From contig JAJEKV010000250.1 of the NCBI GenBank assembly GCA_021234155.1, forward strand, positions 248,001-312,000: a DNA stretch of 64,000 nt, given 5' to 3'. Both the position numbers and the translations under genes were made by a program. Below the pieces are notes generated by a model that saw only the letters and a list, made by a program, of their open reading frames with translations, was not told the origin of the DNA and did not search any database. The stretch comes from Isoetes taiwanensis. Taxonomy: Eukaryota; Streptophyta; Lycopodiopsida; Isoetales; Isoetaceae. Positions 54,175-64,000 of the stretch are shown one piece after another. Positions within the stretch are counted from its first letter, which is position 1; each line of letters starts with the position of its first letter.

Positions 54175-54650
54175 GCTTTGATCTGATGATTCAGATCGAT
54201 CTGCATTCTCGAACAAGGGCTCGCATGAAAACAGACAAAGGCTCGACAAAAAGAGAACTTCTTTATCAAAATGGGATCGAGGTCGAAGGTTGAAGGATGG
54301 CCAAAAAAGGGACAAAATCGAGGAAGAACATGTCACAACATGGAAAAAGACGTCAAACGGGCAAACCAAGCAGGGAGAAGCCCCTCCCCTGCCTGGTATC
54401 AAAGAAAGAGAGTCAAGGGAACTGCTGAGAGAGGAGAAAATGCCGATGAGAAGTCGGTGAAGAACCTGCAAGAAATAGTGATCCCCAAACGAATCAGCGC
54501 CCCAGAAAGTGCATGCAATGCATGCATGGGAGAGATGCATGCTCGCCCATCCAATCCGATGGCTCGGATCAATCTGCATTCTCGAATAAGGGCTCGCATG
54601 AAAACAGACAAAAGCTCTTTCATGCAAGCCCTTATTCGAGAATTGTAGTG
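54175..54650 (+). repeat. dispersed repeat related to the 12-kb palindrome
   Basis: Shared with 12514-12950 in the same orientation: GCATGAAAACAGACAAA.GCTC, GACAAAAAGAGAACTTC, GGTCGAAGGTTGAAGGATGG, GAGAAGCCCCTCCCCTGCCTGGTATC, GAGGAGAAAA, GAAGAACCTGCAAGAAATAG, and GAGATGCATGCTCGCCCAT. The unit edge (GATCTGCATTCTCGAA.AAGGGCTCGCATG) occurs at both ends (about 54198 and 54577). A small hairpin (CTCGAATAAGGGCTCGCATGA with its near-complement) closes the copy at 54583-54646. Confidence 0.82.
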
Positions 54651-54712
54651 TTATTGACATTTATATGTGACTAAGAATCTTAACTGTTTGTTATGATGCA
54701 AAAACAATTGTT

Positions 54713-54874
54713 GTTCTTGAATATTTGGCAGTAGAGGTTTTGGAGCTTCTTTCTAAAGTGACTACTGGATATGATGGCATCATTTCTAACATTTACTAGG
54801 TTTTGTTTTCCAAGAATGGTATTGCAGCCACTGAGAAATCTAAGAAGGCAGAGAAGAAGAAATCCAAGAGCTAA
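54713..54874 (+). pseudogene. histone H2A pseudogene with internal deletion
   Basis: A 54-codon frame starts VLEYLAVEVLEL, the alpha-2 helix signature of histone H2A (normally VLEYLAAEVLEL). It then jumps to LLSKVTTGYDGIISNIY-stop-VLFSK, which corresponds to the H2A docking segment (KLL..VTIA.GG..PNI..VLLPK). It ends in a Lys-rich tail, EKSKKAEKKKSKS, followed by TAA. About 30 residues between the two helices are missing, the H2A N-terminus is absent, and one stop interrupts the frame. No introns are visible. It is a dead copy. Confidence 0.75.
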
Positions 54875-56040
54875 GCATATTTTTTTCTTTCCTCTGTAAG
54901 GACATTACTAGTCTTCTTTCCAAGCCTCCATCTTCAGGTATTTGCTGCTTCTTTTAGTATTCCTTCACTTGCAAATGCTTTAAGAAATAAATGATAGCCT
55001 CGGTTCCTTTGTGAGATACAACTTATCAATTCCAGCCGGTTACAAGAGCTCAAAACTAGAAATCAAATGACCAAGAACAAGGAAAACAATGGGTATGGCA
55101 AAATTAATTTCAGGTAGCTTCTTACCAAATGCGACGAGCCTAAATCATTGCCCCTTCTATTATTATCTCTGACAAAGATGTTCAGGATCTTTTGCCTTCC
55201 AAGTCCATTGAAATAATTTCACCGAAAAGATAAGATATGACTTATGCAATAGCTTCATACAACAATGCCTTTTTCTACAAGTTGTGCATCATAGTTATAG
55301 AACATATAATTAATTTTTCAAATATAATGTAACTGAGATGGTTGTGGCAAAGGGGTTGTGAAGCATAGAGATTTTGCGGAGATGTCCAATTGGGATAAAG
55401 CACTTTTCAGATGAAATGCTAGATGTGCCTGTGGATGAATATAATGCCAAATAATTTAATTTCCATATAAGGGCAATGAAAGATATGGCTAAAAGTATTC
55501 CTTCTCAACAATGACTGGAAAAAGTCGTTACACATAGGAGGTGTACCTTAGACGAAGAACACGTGGGGCTTCTTGTTGCCATCTATAAACTCTGAAGGCA
55601 ACCTGAAGAACATGGAATGCCTCAATGGAAGGTGCCTCATGAGCCACCCGCTAGCCTGTCCAACCAATTTTTCCACCCTCCTCTCGCATTCTTTCATCAA
55701 TCGCGGGGTCGAATATGCATGTTCTCCAACCTCTGTTGATGTCATGCAATGCTTACAGGATCCTTTGTGCTCCTTAGAGCTCTGAAATCTTCTTCTCCTC
55801 CTCCTCATCTCTTGAGGTTCTGTAAGGGCATCTAGGATTACATAACACACTAGAAGGATGTTCGAAAGGGAAAGCACATCTCATCACTCAAGAAAAATCA
55901 CATGGACTCCCTAATCAATTGCTGAGAGAAAGTTGTGACATGCTTAGAAACAGAATAACCATATGGGGGCAAGCTGAGAGACAGTTTCTTACGGGAGTCT
56001 AGATGGGAGGGTTCTCAGGGAGCAAGCACATCAAAGAAAG
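54875..56040. other. spacer with one unassigned minus-strand frame
   Basis: Mostly non-coding. A minus-strand frame at 55548-55877 contains an Arg-rich run (RRRRRRF) and a mixed hydrophobic end, but no recognised motif. Confidence 0.3.
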
Positions 56041-56500
56041 TTGGCTTGAATCCCAACAATGGCTAGTGGTTTGTGGGAAGCAACGTCTCAAAGCTGAAGT
56101 GGTTTGACCTTCCTGAGTGGGATCCTTTCAAGGACATCAAGGAAGGGTACTTTGTGCTAGTAAGGCCTGACGATAAGGACTATCCAATATGGTTAGGACT
56201 CTTTGACGTTACCACCACCATGCATGATGGGGAGAAGTTGCGTCCTGGATTTCAAGTTCAAGATTGGGAGCCTATTGCGAGGCAGAAGAGGGGCAACTTG
56301 AAGGAGCAGTACTCTGACTGCTGAAAGAAGAAGTGAAGGGCAAATCCTATTGAACCTCAAAGGAGAGAATTGATGGAGTATGTGATATGGTCATACTTTA
56401 CCTGTCATATTTCAAAGGACAAGACCCACAAGATTCCCAGAAGGGAAATTGACAAAGCCATGAGCAACCTCCATGCTATAAAATTGTATGAGAGTGGATA
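56041..56500 (+). pseudogene. unidentified coding-like relic
   Basis: The frame 56073-56324 has LKWFDLPEWDPFKDIKEGYFVLVRP, YPIWLGLFDV and GFQVQDWEPIARQKRGNLKEQY. After two stops the same frame continues with NPIEPQRRELMEYVIW, KTHKIPRREIDKAMSNLHAI. Composition is protein-like and Trp-rich, and the first part could be a small beta-barrel such as a BAH- or Tudor-like fold, as found in some plant transposon proteins. That is only a guess. No ATG start is evident. Confidence 0.4.
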
Positions 56501-57650
56501 ATATTATTTGTGAGAATTTTCTCAACCCATGGTTTATAAATTTTAAGAGAAAAACAAGTGAGCTGGTTCTTTTTCTATGATGTGTATTTCTATCAGTCAC
56601 TCAATGTAAAGCTTTTCTTTGTTTGTATGAGTTCCATTTTCCTGCACGAGGCCCAAACGTCAGGATCTGACCCACTTTAATTAAATGTGACTTCGATGCA
56701 AAAATGATACATCCACCACTCTTGTGAGAATCTATTTTGCACCAAATCGGCAATACATATGAAAAATTGCAAGTATTTAATAGATACAATGACCCAAAAC
56801 TAATGAATCAATTATAATATAAAGGTACCGACACTCATCGTGCACAAAGTATATCAACACACATATATAAAGTCATATACAAAAAGGTATCACATATCAA
56901 TATCAATTTGTCCAAAAATAATATTACACTTGAACTTTCTAACTACATTGGAAGTATCTAGCTGATTGATACTTCATGTCTTGCACAGTTATGCGATTTC
57001 TGGGTGCACAATAGTAGACATTGTCCTCAAACATACTCCATAGGAACACATATGGTATTGGTTTGCTCTGCTCTCCTCTTTCTTACTTTTCTTCTTTTGG
57101 TTTGTTTCGCTCTCCTCTTTCTTCACTTTTCTTCTCTCATAGACCATCTGGTCTCCGCGGATGATAAATCAAAAATTAATTCAATTCTTTTGCTATACAA
57201 CTCCATTTAGACTAATTTAGCAAAAGAAGCTTTGGAATCAGAGGCTTTGTGCGCTTGCCAATACCTGATTTCATGTAAAGCATGTATACCCAAAGGCACC
57301 ATCTGGAGCCTTTTGGGGACCTCTGTATTTGATATTAGATCCCTTGCTTTTACTTCCTCTCATTTTCAAGGTTGTATGTCCCCTTACTTGCTCCTTTTCC
57401 AACTTATCTAGCAGTAGGAATAAGCCGAGAATTCGATGTAGCCTTTACTTTTAGGCGAGTTTGAGATTTACTCACCATAGAGCTACTGGCTTGACCAGGA
57501 TTTTCTTTTCCCTTCTCATCCACATGCCCCTTCTCGTCATCATCCCCAGAACCCTTTTCACCTGTCGACTCCTTCTCATCCTCATCTGCTTATTCTCCTC
57601 AGTCCTTTCATCCTTCGCAATCTTCCCCTCCACCTTTTCCTCGTTAGCCT
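56501..57650. other. spacer, nothing recognised
   Basis: AT-rich. A TTTG(G/C)TCTGCTCTCCTCTTTCTT phrase occurs twice at 57062-57125. No gene seen. Confidence 0.3.
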
Positions 57651-57654
57651 TTTG

Positions 57655-57960
57655 ATCCTAATGATGTCATCCCTCTTTCCAGAACAGGAGGAGGAGCTTC
57701 AAAGATTGCTAACTGCTCTAGAATGTTTTTTCCATGAGATAAGAATGAAGGTTAATCAGAGTAAGATTAAGACCATATAGGGGCTAGATTTATCAAGGAA
57801 TAAATGGCTAGTGATTTCTATTATATGAGCTAGGGGTGAAGGTTTAGACACCATATGAAATGATATTAGTTGAAGTAGGTATGATTCCACTTGAAACTAG
57901 AACACAATATCAAACATTTATTTACTATAATTATATTTGGTGGTATCAGCAACTTATCTC
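57655..57960 (+). pseudogene. LINE reverse transcriptase relic
   Basis: A remnant of the post-YADD region: NDVIPLSRT in one frame, then EEELQRLLTALECFF and IRMKVNQSKIKTI in the next, matching the corresponding LINE-A and LINE-B blocks. Near 57860-57915 MILVEVGMIPLETRTQ corresponds to the LLLAETGLYPLEIEAL segment of LINE-A. The copy is heavily decayed, with no other domain seen. Confidence 0.6.
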
Positions 57961-60860
57961 ATGGTCAGAATGGTGGGGCATTAATATTTCAAATGTAACA
58001 GATATTGATCTTGGTATTTAGGATTTGGTAACAGATAAAGCAGTGCAAACACTATAGGCTCGATCCGGAGTTAAGATGGAGTTCTATGACGTGAAGTGAA
58101 TCCGATGTTGATTTATATAGAACAAAAATACTTACGTGCATGCATATGAGCGAAGAAAAGAAGATTCATATTGCAGGCAAGGCTATATAGTCATCATTTA
58201 GAGATTGAGGTGGGCAGAGGAAATATACTATGTGAAATTAGGTTCTGCCAAATTGAAAATGATGACTAGTTCTGTTAATCCCGTTAAGAAGGGGATACAT
58301 ATGCACCCTTCATATTTTCTTAAGAATCCTAGACATGGTGGCTTACATCAATATCTATTTGCTCGAAATAAATCACCTCAAACCTCTAGAGAAGCTGCCA
58401 TATGCACGAGGTGGAGAGAGTGAGGGTCATCATTACAGGCACTATAAAATACTTCAGGATTCAAAAGTTTCCGGCAAATTAGATATGGCAACCTTACTTA
58501 GTGACTATATATCGAGTTGTTTAGCATGACATATAAAAAGTTGTGCATGGGAATCTCGTTTATGGTTTCACACATAATGGTTAAAAAAAGGCTCTTTGCC
58601 AACTTTGGCTAGGGAACATGATGATGAAGCATGGAGATGTGAATTGTGAAGCATGTAGGGTGTTTCATGGATGGGATCAAGGTAGTAGGATTATGCGAGA
58701 AACCTTTGAAGATAGAACTCATGCCAAAATGACTTGGAACTAGCCACATACCAGAAAATCTTGAGGGGTCATCCAAACTTTGACTTGTGAAGGGGTCTTC
58801 AAGTGTTGACTTTGAATCTCCATAGGTATAATTTTGATCCTTGCTTGGTTCTTCAAACTTGCTTAATCCTAAAGGTCTTCAATTATTTTTGTCTTCAAGA
58901 GTGAAATTGGCTCATGCATACGCTTTAAGCAAGATGTTAGCTAGATATGCACTATGTGCAAATTGTTCTTCTATGCTGCCAAAAATGTGGTAGCATCATG
59001 CTAAAGAAAAGGAGTAGGCTGGTCTTCCAGCCCCTGAGTAGAATTACATGGGAGCTTTAGAATGTTGCCATTGGTGGGGAAGTGATAGGCAACATGGAAA
59101 TTTCATGAAGGAAAGGAGCAAGGCTTTGTGGTGGGAGGTCAAGAGTGTAAAGGGTGATCATGAATGTATCTAACTGATGCACCTGCATGACAACTGAATA
59201 TTAAGTTAGTACAATGCAACTGCCATATGGATATGTGCAGATTTCGACCCTTTTCCTTTGCCACTCTATTTGGCTGCAAATACCACTTGTTTTGGACGGA
59301 AATACCACCTGGTTGATAACGAATGGTCAGAAATACCACAAAAAAAAAGTCCAGAAATACCACATCCCGGACTCTAAATATGGGCATTCGTCATTTCATA
59401 TTCTATTATGGCACACTTTAAACTTTTAGAAAGTTTTCATTTGGACCAATTTGCCAACCGTTTTCCCTTTTCTGTTTCTTCAATGAGGTACTAGGCTAAC
59501 GTAGGAGTGGCTTGCTGGTTTGTGTCAAGTCGCTATTGTGGAAGGTTCAACAGTATTATCCAGGTATTCTTCCATGCTTCTATCCTCATGCTCTTTTTGT
59601 CCATCTGTAACCTCATGCCTCAATGCTTTTGGTTGTGATGGATTTACATAAGATCACTCATTTGAATTGCATTCCCACAATTGAAGGCTCTGACTTTGCA
59701 TCTGTATTGTTTCGAGGAAAAGATAAGGATGGCTTTTATGTTGAATACCTATATATGGTCAGTTTCTATTTATCATTAAGATCTGGATAAGAAAATCCTT
59801 AGTAGTAGAAAGCTCGTTTTCCTCTAGCAATTAGATATCCCTTATATAAATTTTTGAATGACTATTTCATGTATTATGTACTGATCTTAATCTCTGGAGT
59901 TCAGTTTAAATCGAGTAAAGTGCTTGAAATCTCTTCCATAACAAGTGGACTAGAGGAAACACTTATAACTTGCCAACATAGCATACGTAAAGAAAAGAAA
60001 CATTTGTAAGTCATTATACCACAATTTTTTTTTTTTAAATACCTTCTAACACCAATCAACATTTGACCAGCTAGCCAAATGGTGGGGATTCTATACAACC
60101 AACATCATTATGAGAAGATGAATGAAGGGCTTAAAAAAAGCTAGACTATACGCTAGGATTACCTTTATACATCATTGTAATTATGAAAAATATCAATTCG
60201 TATAAGTTCTCAACTTATAGAAGTTTTACCTTTTAAATTTTCTACCTTAAAATCTATCATCTTTATTAGTCTTTGAACTTATACTCAACGAAAAGCCCAG
60301 CAACGTACTCTTATAATGCATATCTGATATGGAGAAAAAAAGGAAAAAAGTTAAATTAGCAACATGAATTTCAACTTTTTTATTTAGAGACCTGACTTCT
60401 TATTATAAAAAAATAATATTATTATGACAAAAGGATTTGACAAATAACAATTCAAAATAAAAAATTCATTATGTTAATAAATGCCAGACTATAAATACGA
60501 ATTTTATAAACAAGAATTTGCATATAAAAGAGATAAATTTGTTAAGAAATAATGTGATAATATAAATAACATTGTAACTTTCATATCAAAAAAATAAAGT
60601 TGTTAAAGATAGTTTTTAAGTTTTAAAATAGTCAAAGTCAGTTAGATGACTTTGATGAGATGTTTTATAAAGATGCTTGTTTCTTAACCTGGCAGGTATA
60701 ATTAGGTATAATGTGTCCAAACCCATGGTTTGTTTCAAAAGAAATTCGTCCAGGAAAATGGAGCTGTTGTGAGTTCAGTTGTGGTAATCACCGTTTGGCT
60801 TTCCTTGAATTATGATAATTGCAAAAAACCCACTATTGGTGGAACAAAGTCCTTCACCGC
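57961..60860. other. AT-rich region, no recognised gene
   Basis: Possibly the continuation of the LINE relic up to about 58700 (a frame at 58205-58423 has no motif). A coding-like stretch near 59630-59755 (DLHKITHLNCIPTIEGSDFA) has no identified family. From 60180 to 60700 the sequence is very AT-rich and featureless. Confidence 0.3.
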
Positions 60861-62000
60861 ATTGGCGGATAGTAAATAGATTCCAAACATGCTATACGAT
60901 TCACGTTATGTCCTCCTGTAAGTGAAGTATCCTATAGTGCAGCTCGTAAGTTGGCAGCAATTATTAAAGCTATTGAGATGCGAGGCAGCTGATTCCGTAG
61001 AGAAGTTAGTTTTGCAGCTGGATGTTATAATCTCAGGTTGAAGGATAGTGTGGCTTCCATGCCAACAAAATGAAATGACTGATTCTTTTGCAGCTAAATC
61101 AGCTGTATCATGGCAGGCTGGAGCACTACATGTTGTTATAAGCTTGGCAAAAGCACATGATATTCCTTGTGTTAATGCAGAAGAGCAGTAAAAGGAGTTT
61201 AGAGTTTGTTATGGAAGTTTATTAATATCCGTTCCTTCAATAGTTTATATCTTTATGCTGCTTGATACAACCTCTCTGAAGCTTTGAGGAGAAATACTTT
61301 CAAGCTGCTTCTACCAAAATATTTAGGTACTTTATCTTCCTGAGTTAGCTCTCAAGTTGATCACAAGTTTCATTGAAGACGAATGTAAGCTCTTACATTT
61401 TGACCACGTTGGCACAAATCTTCTGCTCAATTATTTTCATCGTTGTAGGAGTAGTCGGCATCCTTTCCCATGCAGGTTGCTTCTAGCGTTTGCTAAAGCT
61501 TTGGCTGTTGTACTTTAAGGGTTCACATGATCAGCTATATGATGAGGCTAGATTGTATTGCAAAGAAGCCAGCTTATCACGGGCTGAGAAGGAAAAGTTG
61601 GAGGGCTTGGTTAATTGTGCTGCACTTTCAAGTGACAGAATGAGAGAGGTGATTGTTTCAGATTTTTCATGTTCACTTGGAGATGTGGCATTGGCTTTGA
61701 AAAAAAAAATATGAGGCATTGAAAGACCTTCTAAAATCTCTTGGAGTTCAGAAGACAGTAAAGTGGAGACTAACCTGCCCAACAATTCCAAAAGTTTACA
61801 AATATCTGGATCAGATAAAAAGTCTCATATACAGGAGCATACATCTCATCTCCTATCTCATCTCCGACATGTTCAAATTTGTAATTTATATTTAGTAGCT
61901 TTATGTTTTTGCAGATCATGAAGAATATAGATGAGCATGAGGAGGACGATGTAAATCCCATGGACCCTTTTTACATGTTATATCCATCAGATTTGTCCAA
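60861..62000 (+). pseudogene. coding-like fragments of an unidentified gene
   Basis: Plus-strand fragments with protein-like composition: 60880-61080 (HAIRFTLCPPV, SYSAARKLAAIIKAIEMRGS, a stop, then REVSFAAGCYNLRLKDSVAS), 61327-61381 (LYLPELALKLITSFIEDE before GTAAGC), 61518-61800 (HDQLYDEARLYCKEASLSRAEK, LEGLVNCAALSSDRMRE, then KKYEALKDLLKSLGVQK after a frameshift in an A-run at 61700-61709), and 61915-62030 (NIDEHEEDDVNPMDPFYMLYPSD). Together they suggest a decayed multi-exon helical protein. I could not name it. Confidence 0.35.
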
Positions 62001-63180
62001 GGAATTTTATATCTCTATCATGACACTGAGTACATGTGCCTCTCATTTCCTGTCTTTTGTGATCTTAAGATTTACATAAACTGGCCAATTTGGTTTATGT
62101 TTGCATTCTTCTGTCTGATGTTTGCCATCCAGTTTTAGAAAGACCAGCGGTTCAGAACTTGTGCAGCTTCATAAGCAAAGAAAGAAAGGAAGATCTTGCA
62201 TCATATACTAGTTACAATACATATATATAGTCTTTATTTAAATATTTCAAGAATTTATTTTAAAGATCTTTTACAAATTTAAATTTTTATTGGAAAAAAA
62301 AGGTGCTTTCAAAATCTGTACAAAAAAGAATTTAACTTCTGTTGACTTCTACAAAGACCATTTCGAACCAACTAACAGCTCCAAAAGAAAATGGTGGTGA
62401 AAGAAGATACAAGATATATGTTGTTTTATTATTATTTATTCTTATTCTTAGTTTTTTTTTTTTCTTCACCCTTTTTCTGGATTATTTCTAAGAAATTCAG
62501 TTTCATAAAATAGATGTGAACAAAAAACTTGCACTAGATCAAATTTCATTTCAAAACAAATGACAGTTCTTAGGCAATCAGTTTTCATTCGCAATTTTTT
62601 TTAGAAAAAAATATTTTCTTAGACCTTTTACTTAATAATACTAAATATATATATAATCAGTTTTGACAAACTTTTACAACTTAAAACAACATTTTAATTG
62701 TTTAGTTTACAAGAGTCGGTTAGCCATGTCAGAATAAGTGGTATATTTAGTTGCCTTTGAGTATGAGGTTCATGGCAGGATACACTTATAGCATGGCACA
62801 AGTTGGTCTTGAGTTGTAGTCTATGGGGTCTTTTCACCTTTTTAACAAGGTATTTATTTCAGCTCAATATAGGTTTTAAAATTTTATGTCCACCACTCTT
62901 TGTGTTGTAGTTTAGAATTTGGTCGTTGCCAAGTCCGATGCTACTCATTGGTCGTTTTGATGCCCATTTTCTTATCTAGACTACCATTGTTTTTGGACAA
63001 TGAGGTTTTAGATTTCAAATTTCTTAAGTTTGCAAGTTCAAGATCATGGTTTGCTAGTACCTTGTTTTCTTACAATTGAAGATGGTTGTCTTTATAGTGG
63101 TTGCTTTTCTTAAAGGGTATTTTTTGGTTTATGCGGTTGCATATAGATGCTATGGAGATTTGGTTGTTTGGTAGTGGTGT
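62001..63180. other. AT-rich spacer, nothing recognised
   Basis: No coding motif or repeat recognised before the copia LTR. Confidence 0.35.
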
Positions 63181-63606
63181 TGAAGATTTGGTAGTTTGGT
63201 GTGGTTCAACATGAAAGTTGTGGCATCATCTTTCCAACATTTCTTGGTCTCCTCGTGTAATGTGCCCATGGCGATCAATTCACGGGAGTGGAGTGCTTCC
63301 TGACACTGCCATAAGAGGGTGGAATGGATTTTCTACAAATATTGGGATTTTTTTGTTATGTAGATTGAGAAAGTTGTTCTATATAGCAGGCTCGATAGTA
63401 TGAACAGTGTTTATATCAATAATATATGAATAGTGCATTTCTAATGGTATTTGATTAATGAAGTTAGTATTTGGTCATTTTTATCTAGCTTGGATTTCAA
63501 TAAACTTCTTAGTGTCTATTCATTGAGTATATTGTGACCATCTGAATTAAGAAGTTATAGAGATTTTGTTGCTTTATTAAACATAAGTTGTATCCCAATT
63601 TCTTCA
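63181..63606 (+). repeat. 5' LTR of a second copia element
   Basis: 426 bp bounded by TGAAG (63181) and CTTCA (63602-63606), a 5-bp inverted repeat. It is followed within 2 nt by a primer-binding site. The 3' LTR lies beyond the window, so the left boundary is inferred from the inverted ends only. Confidence 0.6.
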
Positions 63607-63608
63607 TT

Positions 63609-63622
63609 TGGTATCAGAGCAC
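63609..63622 (+). other. primer-binding site of the second copia element
   Basis: TGGTATCAGAGCAC, the exact complement of the 3' end of plant initiator methionine tRNA in its first 12 bases. Confidence 0.85.
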
Positions 63623-63632
63623 AGGTTAAATT

Positions 63633-64000
63633 ATGGCAACACGATTTGGAGTAGGATTGCTGAGTGTTGTGGAACTCTATAATTGGAGGTCTGGTTTTCA
63701 AGTATGGAAAGACCAGATCAAGCACATCTTGAATGTGGTAAACCTCTGGGAGGTTGTGAGTTGAATTGTTCCAGACAATGAGGTTATCAACGCAAAAAGT
63801 AGTACTGCTGTCAGCTCAAATGCTAGAGGAGGATCTTCATCTGCAAGCCCTGGAGATACTGTCAGTGGTGGTGGTGCTACATCAAGTGGAATTGGAAGTA
63901 TGATTACTGAAAGCACACTGTCAACAAAGAATAAAGAAACAAGAGGAATTATCACCAGCAAGGTTGCTTCCACTATTTTGCTAACACTAAGAGGTATGCC
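63633..64000 (+). pseudogene. copia gag start, runs off the window
   Basis: The frame begins with an ATG at 63633 and reads ELYNWRSGFQVWKDQIKHIL, then VVNLWEVVS, similar to the N-terminal part of copia gag (the N-x-x-x-W...MK/W segment). A TGA ends it at about 63762, and the same frame goes on with a Ser/Gly-rich stretch and TKNKETRGIITSKVASTILL to the window end. The single stop suggests an inactive or stop-containing copy. Confidence 0.65.

Noticed and set aside
61518-61714. NPH3-domain protein
   Set aside because: The HDQLY...YCKE...LS...EK pattern vaguely recalls the NPH3 HDGLYRA.D.YLK segment, but the expected following block is absent, so no family was assigned.

Overview
The window is nuclear DNA of a land plant. 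The evidence is a plant-type J-domain gene with five short GT-AG introns (63-115 nt), initiator-methionine-tRNA primer-binding sites, chromodomain Ty3/gypsy and Ty1/copia elements, an L1-like LINE with a plant-type ORF1, tRNA-derived SINEs and a pogo-like transposase. The very short introns and the LINEs with a CCHC-type tail and short-tandem 3' ends would fit a seed-free plant, but the sequence alone does not settle this. Almost everything outside 39.5-40.6 kb is mobile-element sequence in several nested layers, most of it broken.

Layout: 1-1313 is the 3' part of a LINE (LINE-A). 1314-7807 is a decayed plus-strand Ty3/gypsy chromovirus: polymerase, RNase H, integrase and chromodomain, then a polypurine tract and a cut 3' LTR. 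It is split by a minus-strand LINE (LINE-B, 3009-4776, 5-bp target duplication) and by a 366-bp inverted-repeat element (5699-6064, 10-bp target duplication) that carries a tRNA-like sequence. 7808-32738 is best read as one 24.9-kb minus-strand LTR element. It has 1.56-kb LTRs at both ends, a polypurine tract at the left LTR and a primer-binding site at the right LTR. I recognise no gag or pol of its own inside. Its interior holds a 1.2-kb palindrome, a LINE (LINE-C) sitting in a pogo-like transposase relic, a SINE with two poly(A) tails, a 340-358-bp tandem array, a nearly full-length L1-like LINE (LINE-D) and two SINE heads.

32.7-39.5 kb has unidentified coding-like stretches, two copies of an inverted-repeat element family and several small tandem arrays. 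The one convincing intact host gene, a 207-residue J-domain co-chaperone on the minus strand, is at 39556-40583. 43870-51635 is a copia element with 184/194-bp LTRs, interrupted in its protease motif by a 2.9-kb insertion. 52.7-54.0 kb is the 3' end of another LINE. A relative of the 12-kb repeat lies at 54.2-54.65 kb, and a histone H2A pseudogene at 54.7-54.9 kb. The rest is AT-rich sequence with LINE relics and unrecognised coding-like fragments, ending in the 5' LTR and gag start of a second copia element (63181 onward).

Boundaries, target duplications and exon joins were read by eye. No similarity search was possible, so family names rest on visible motifs.
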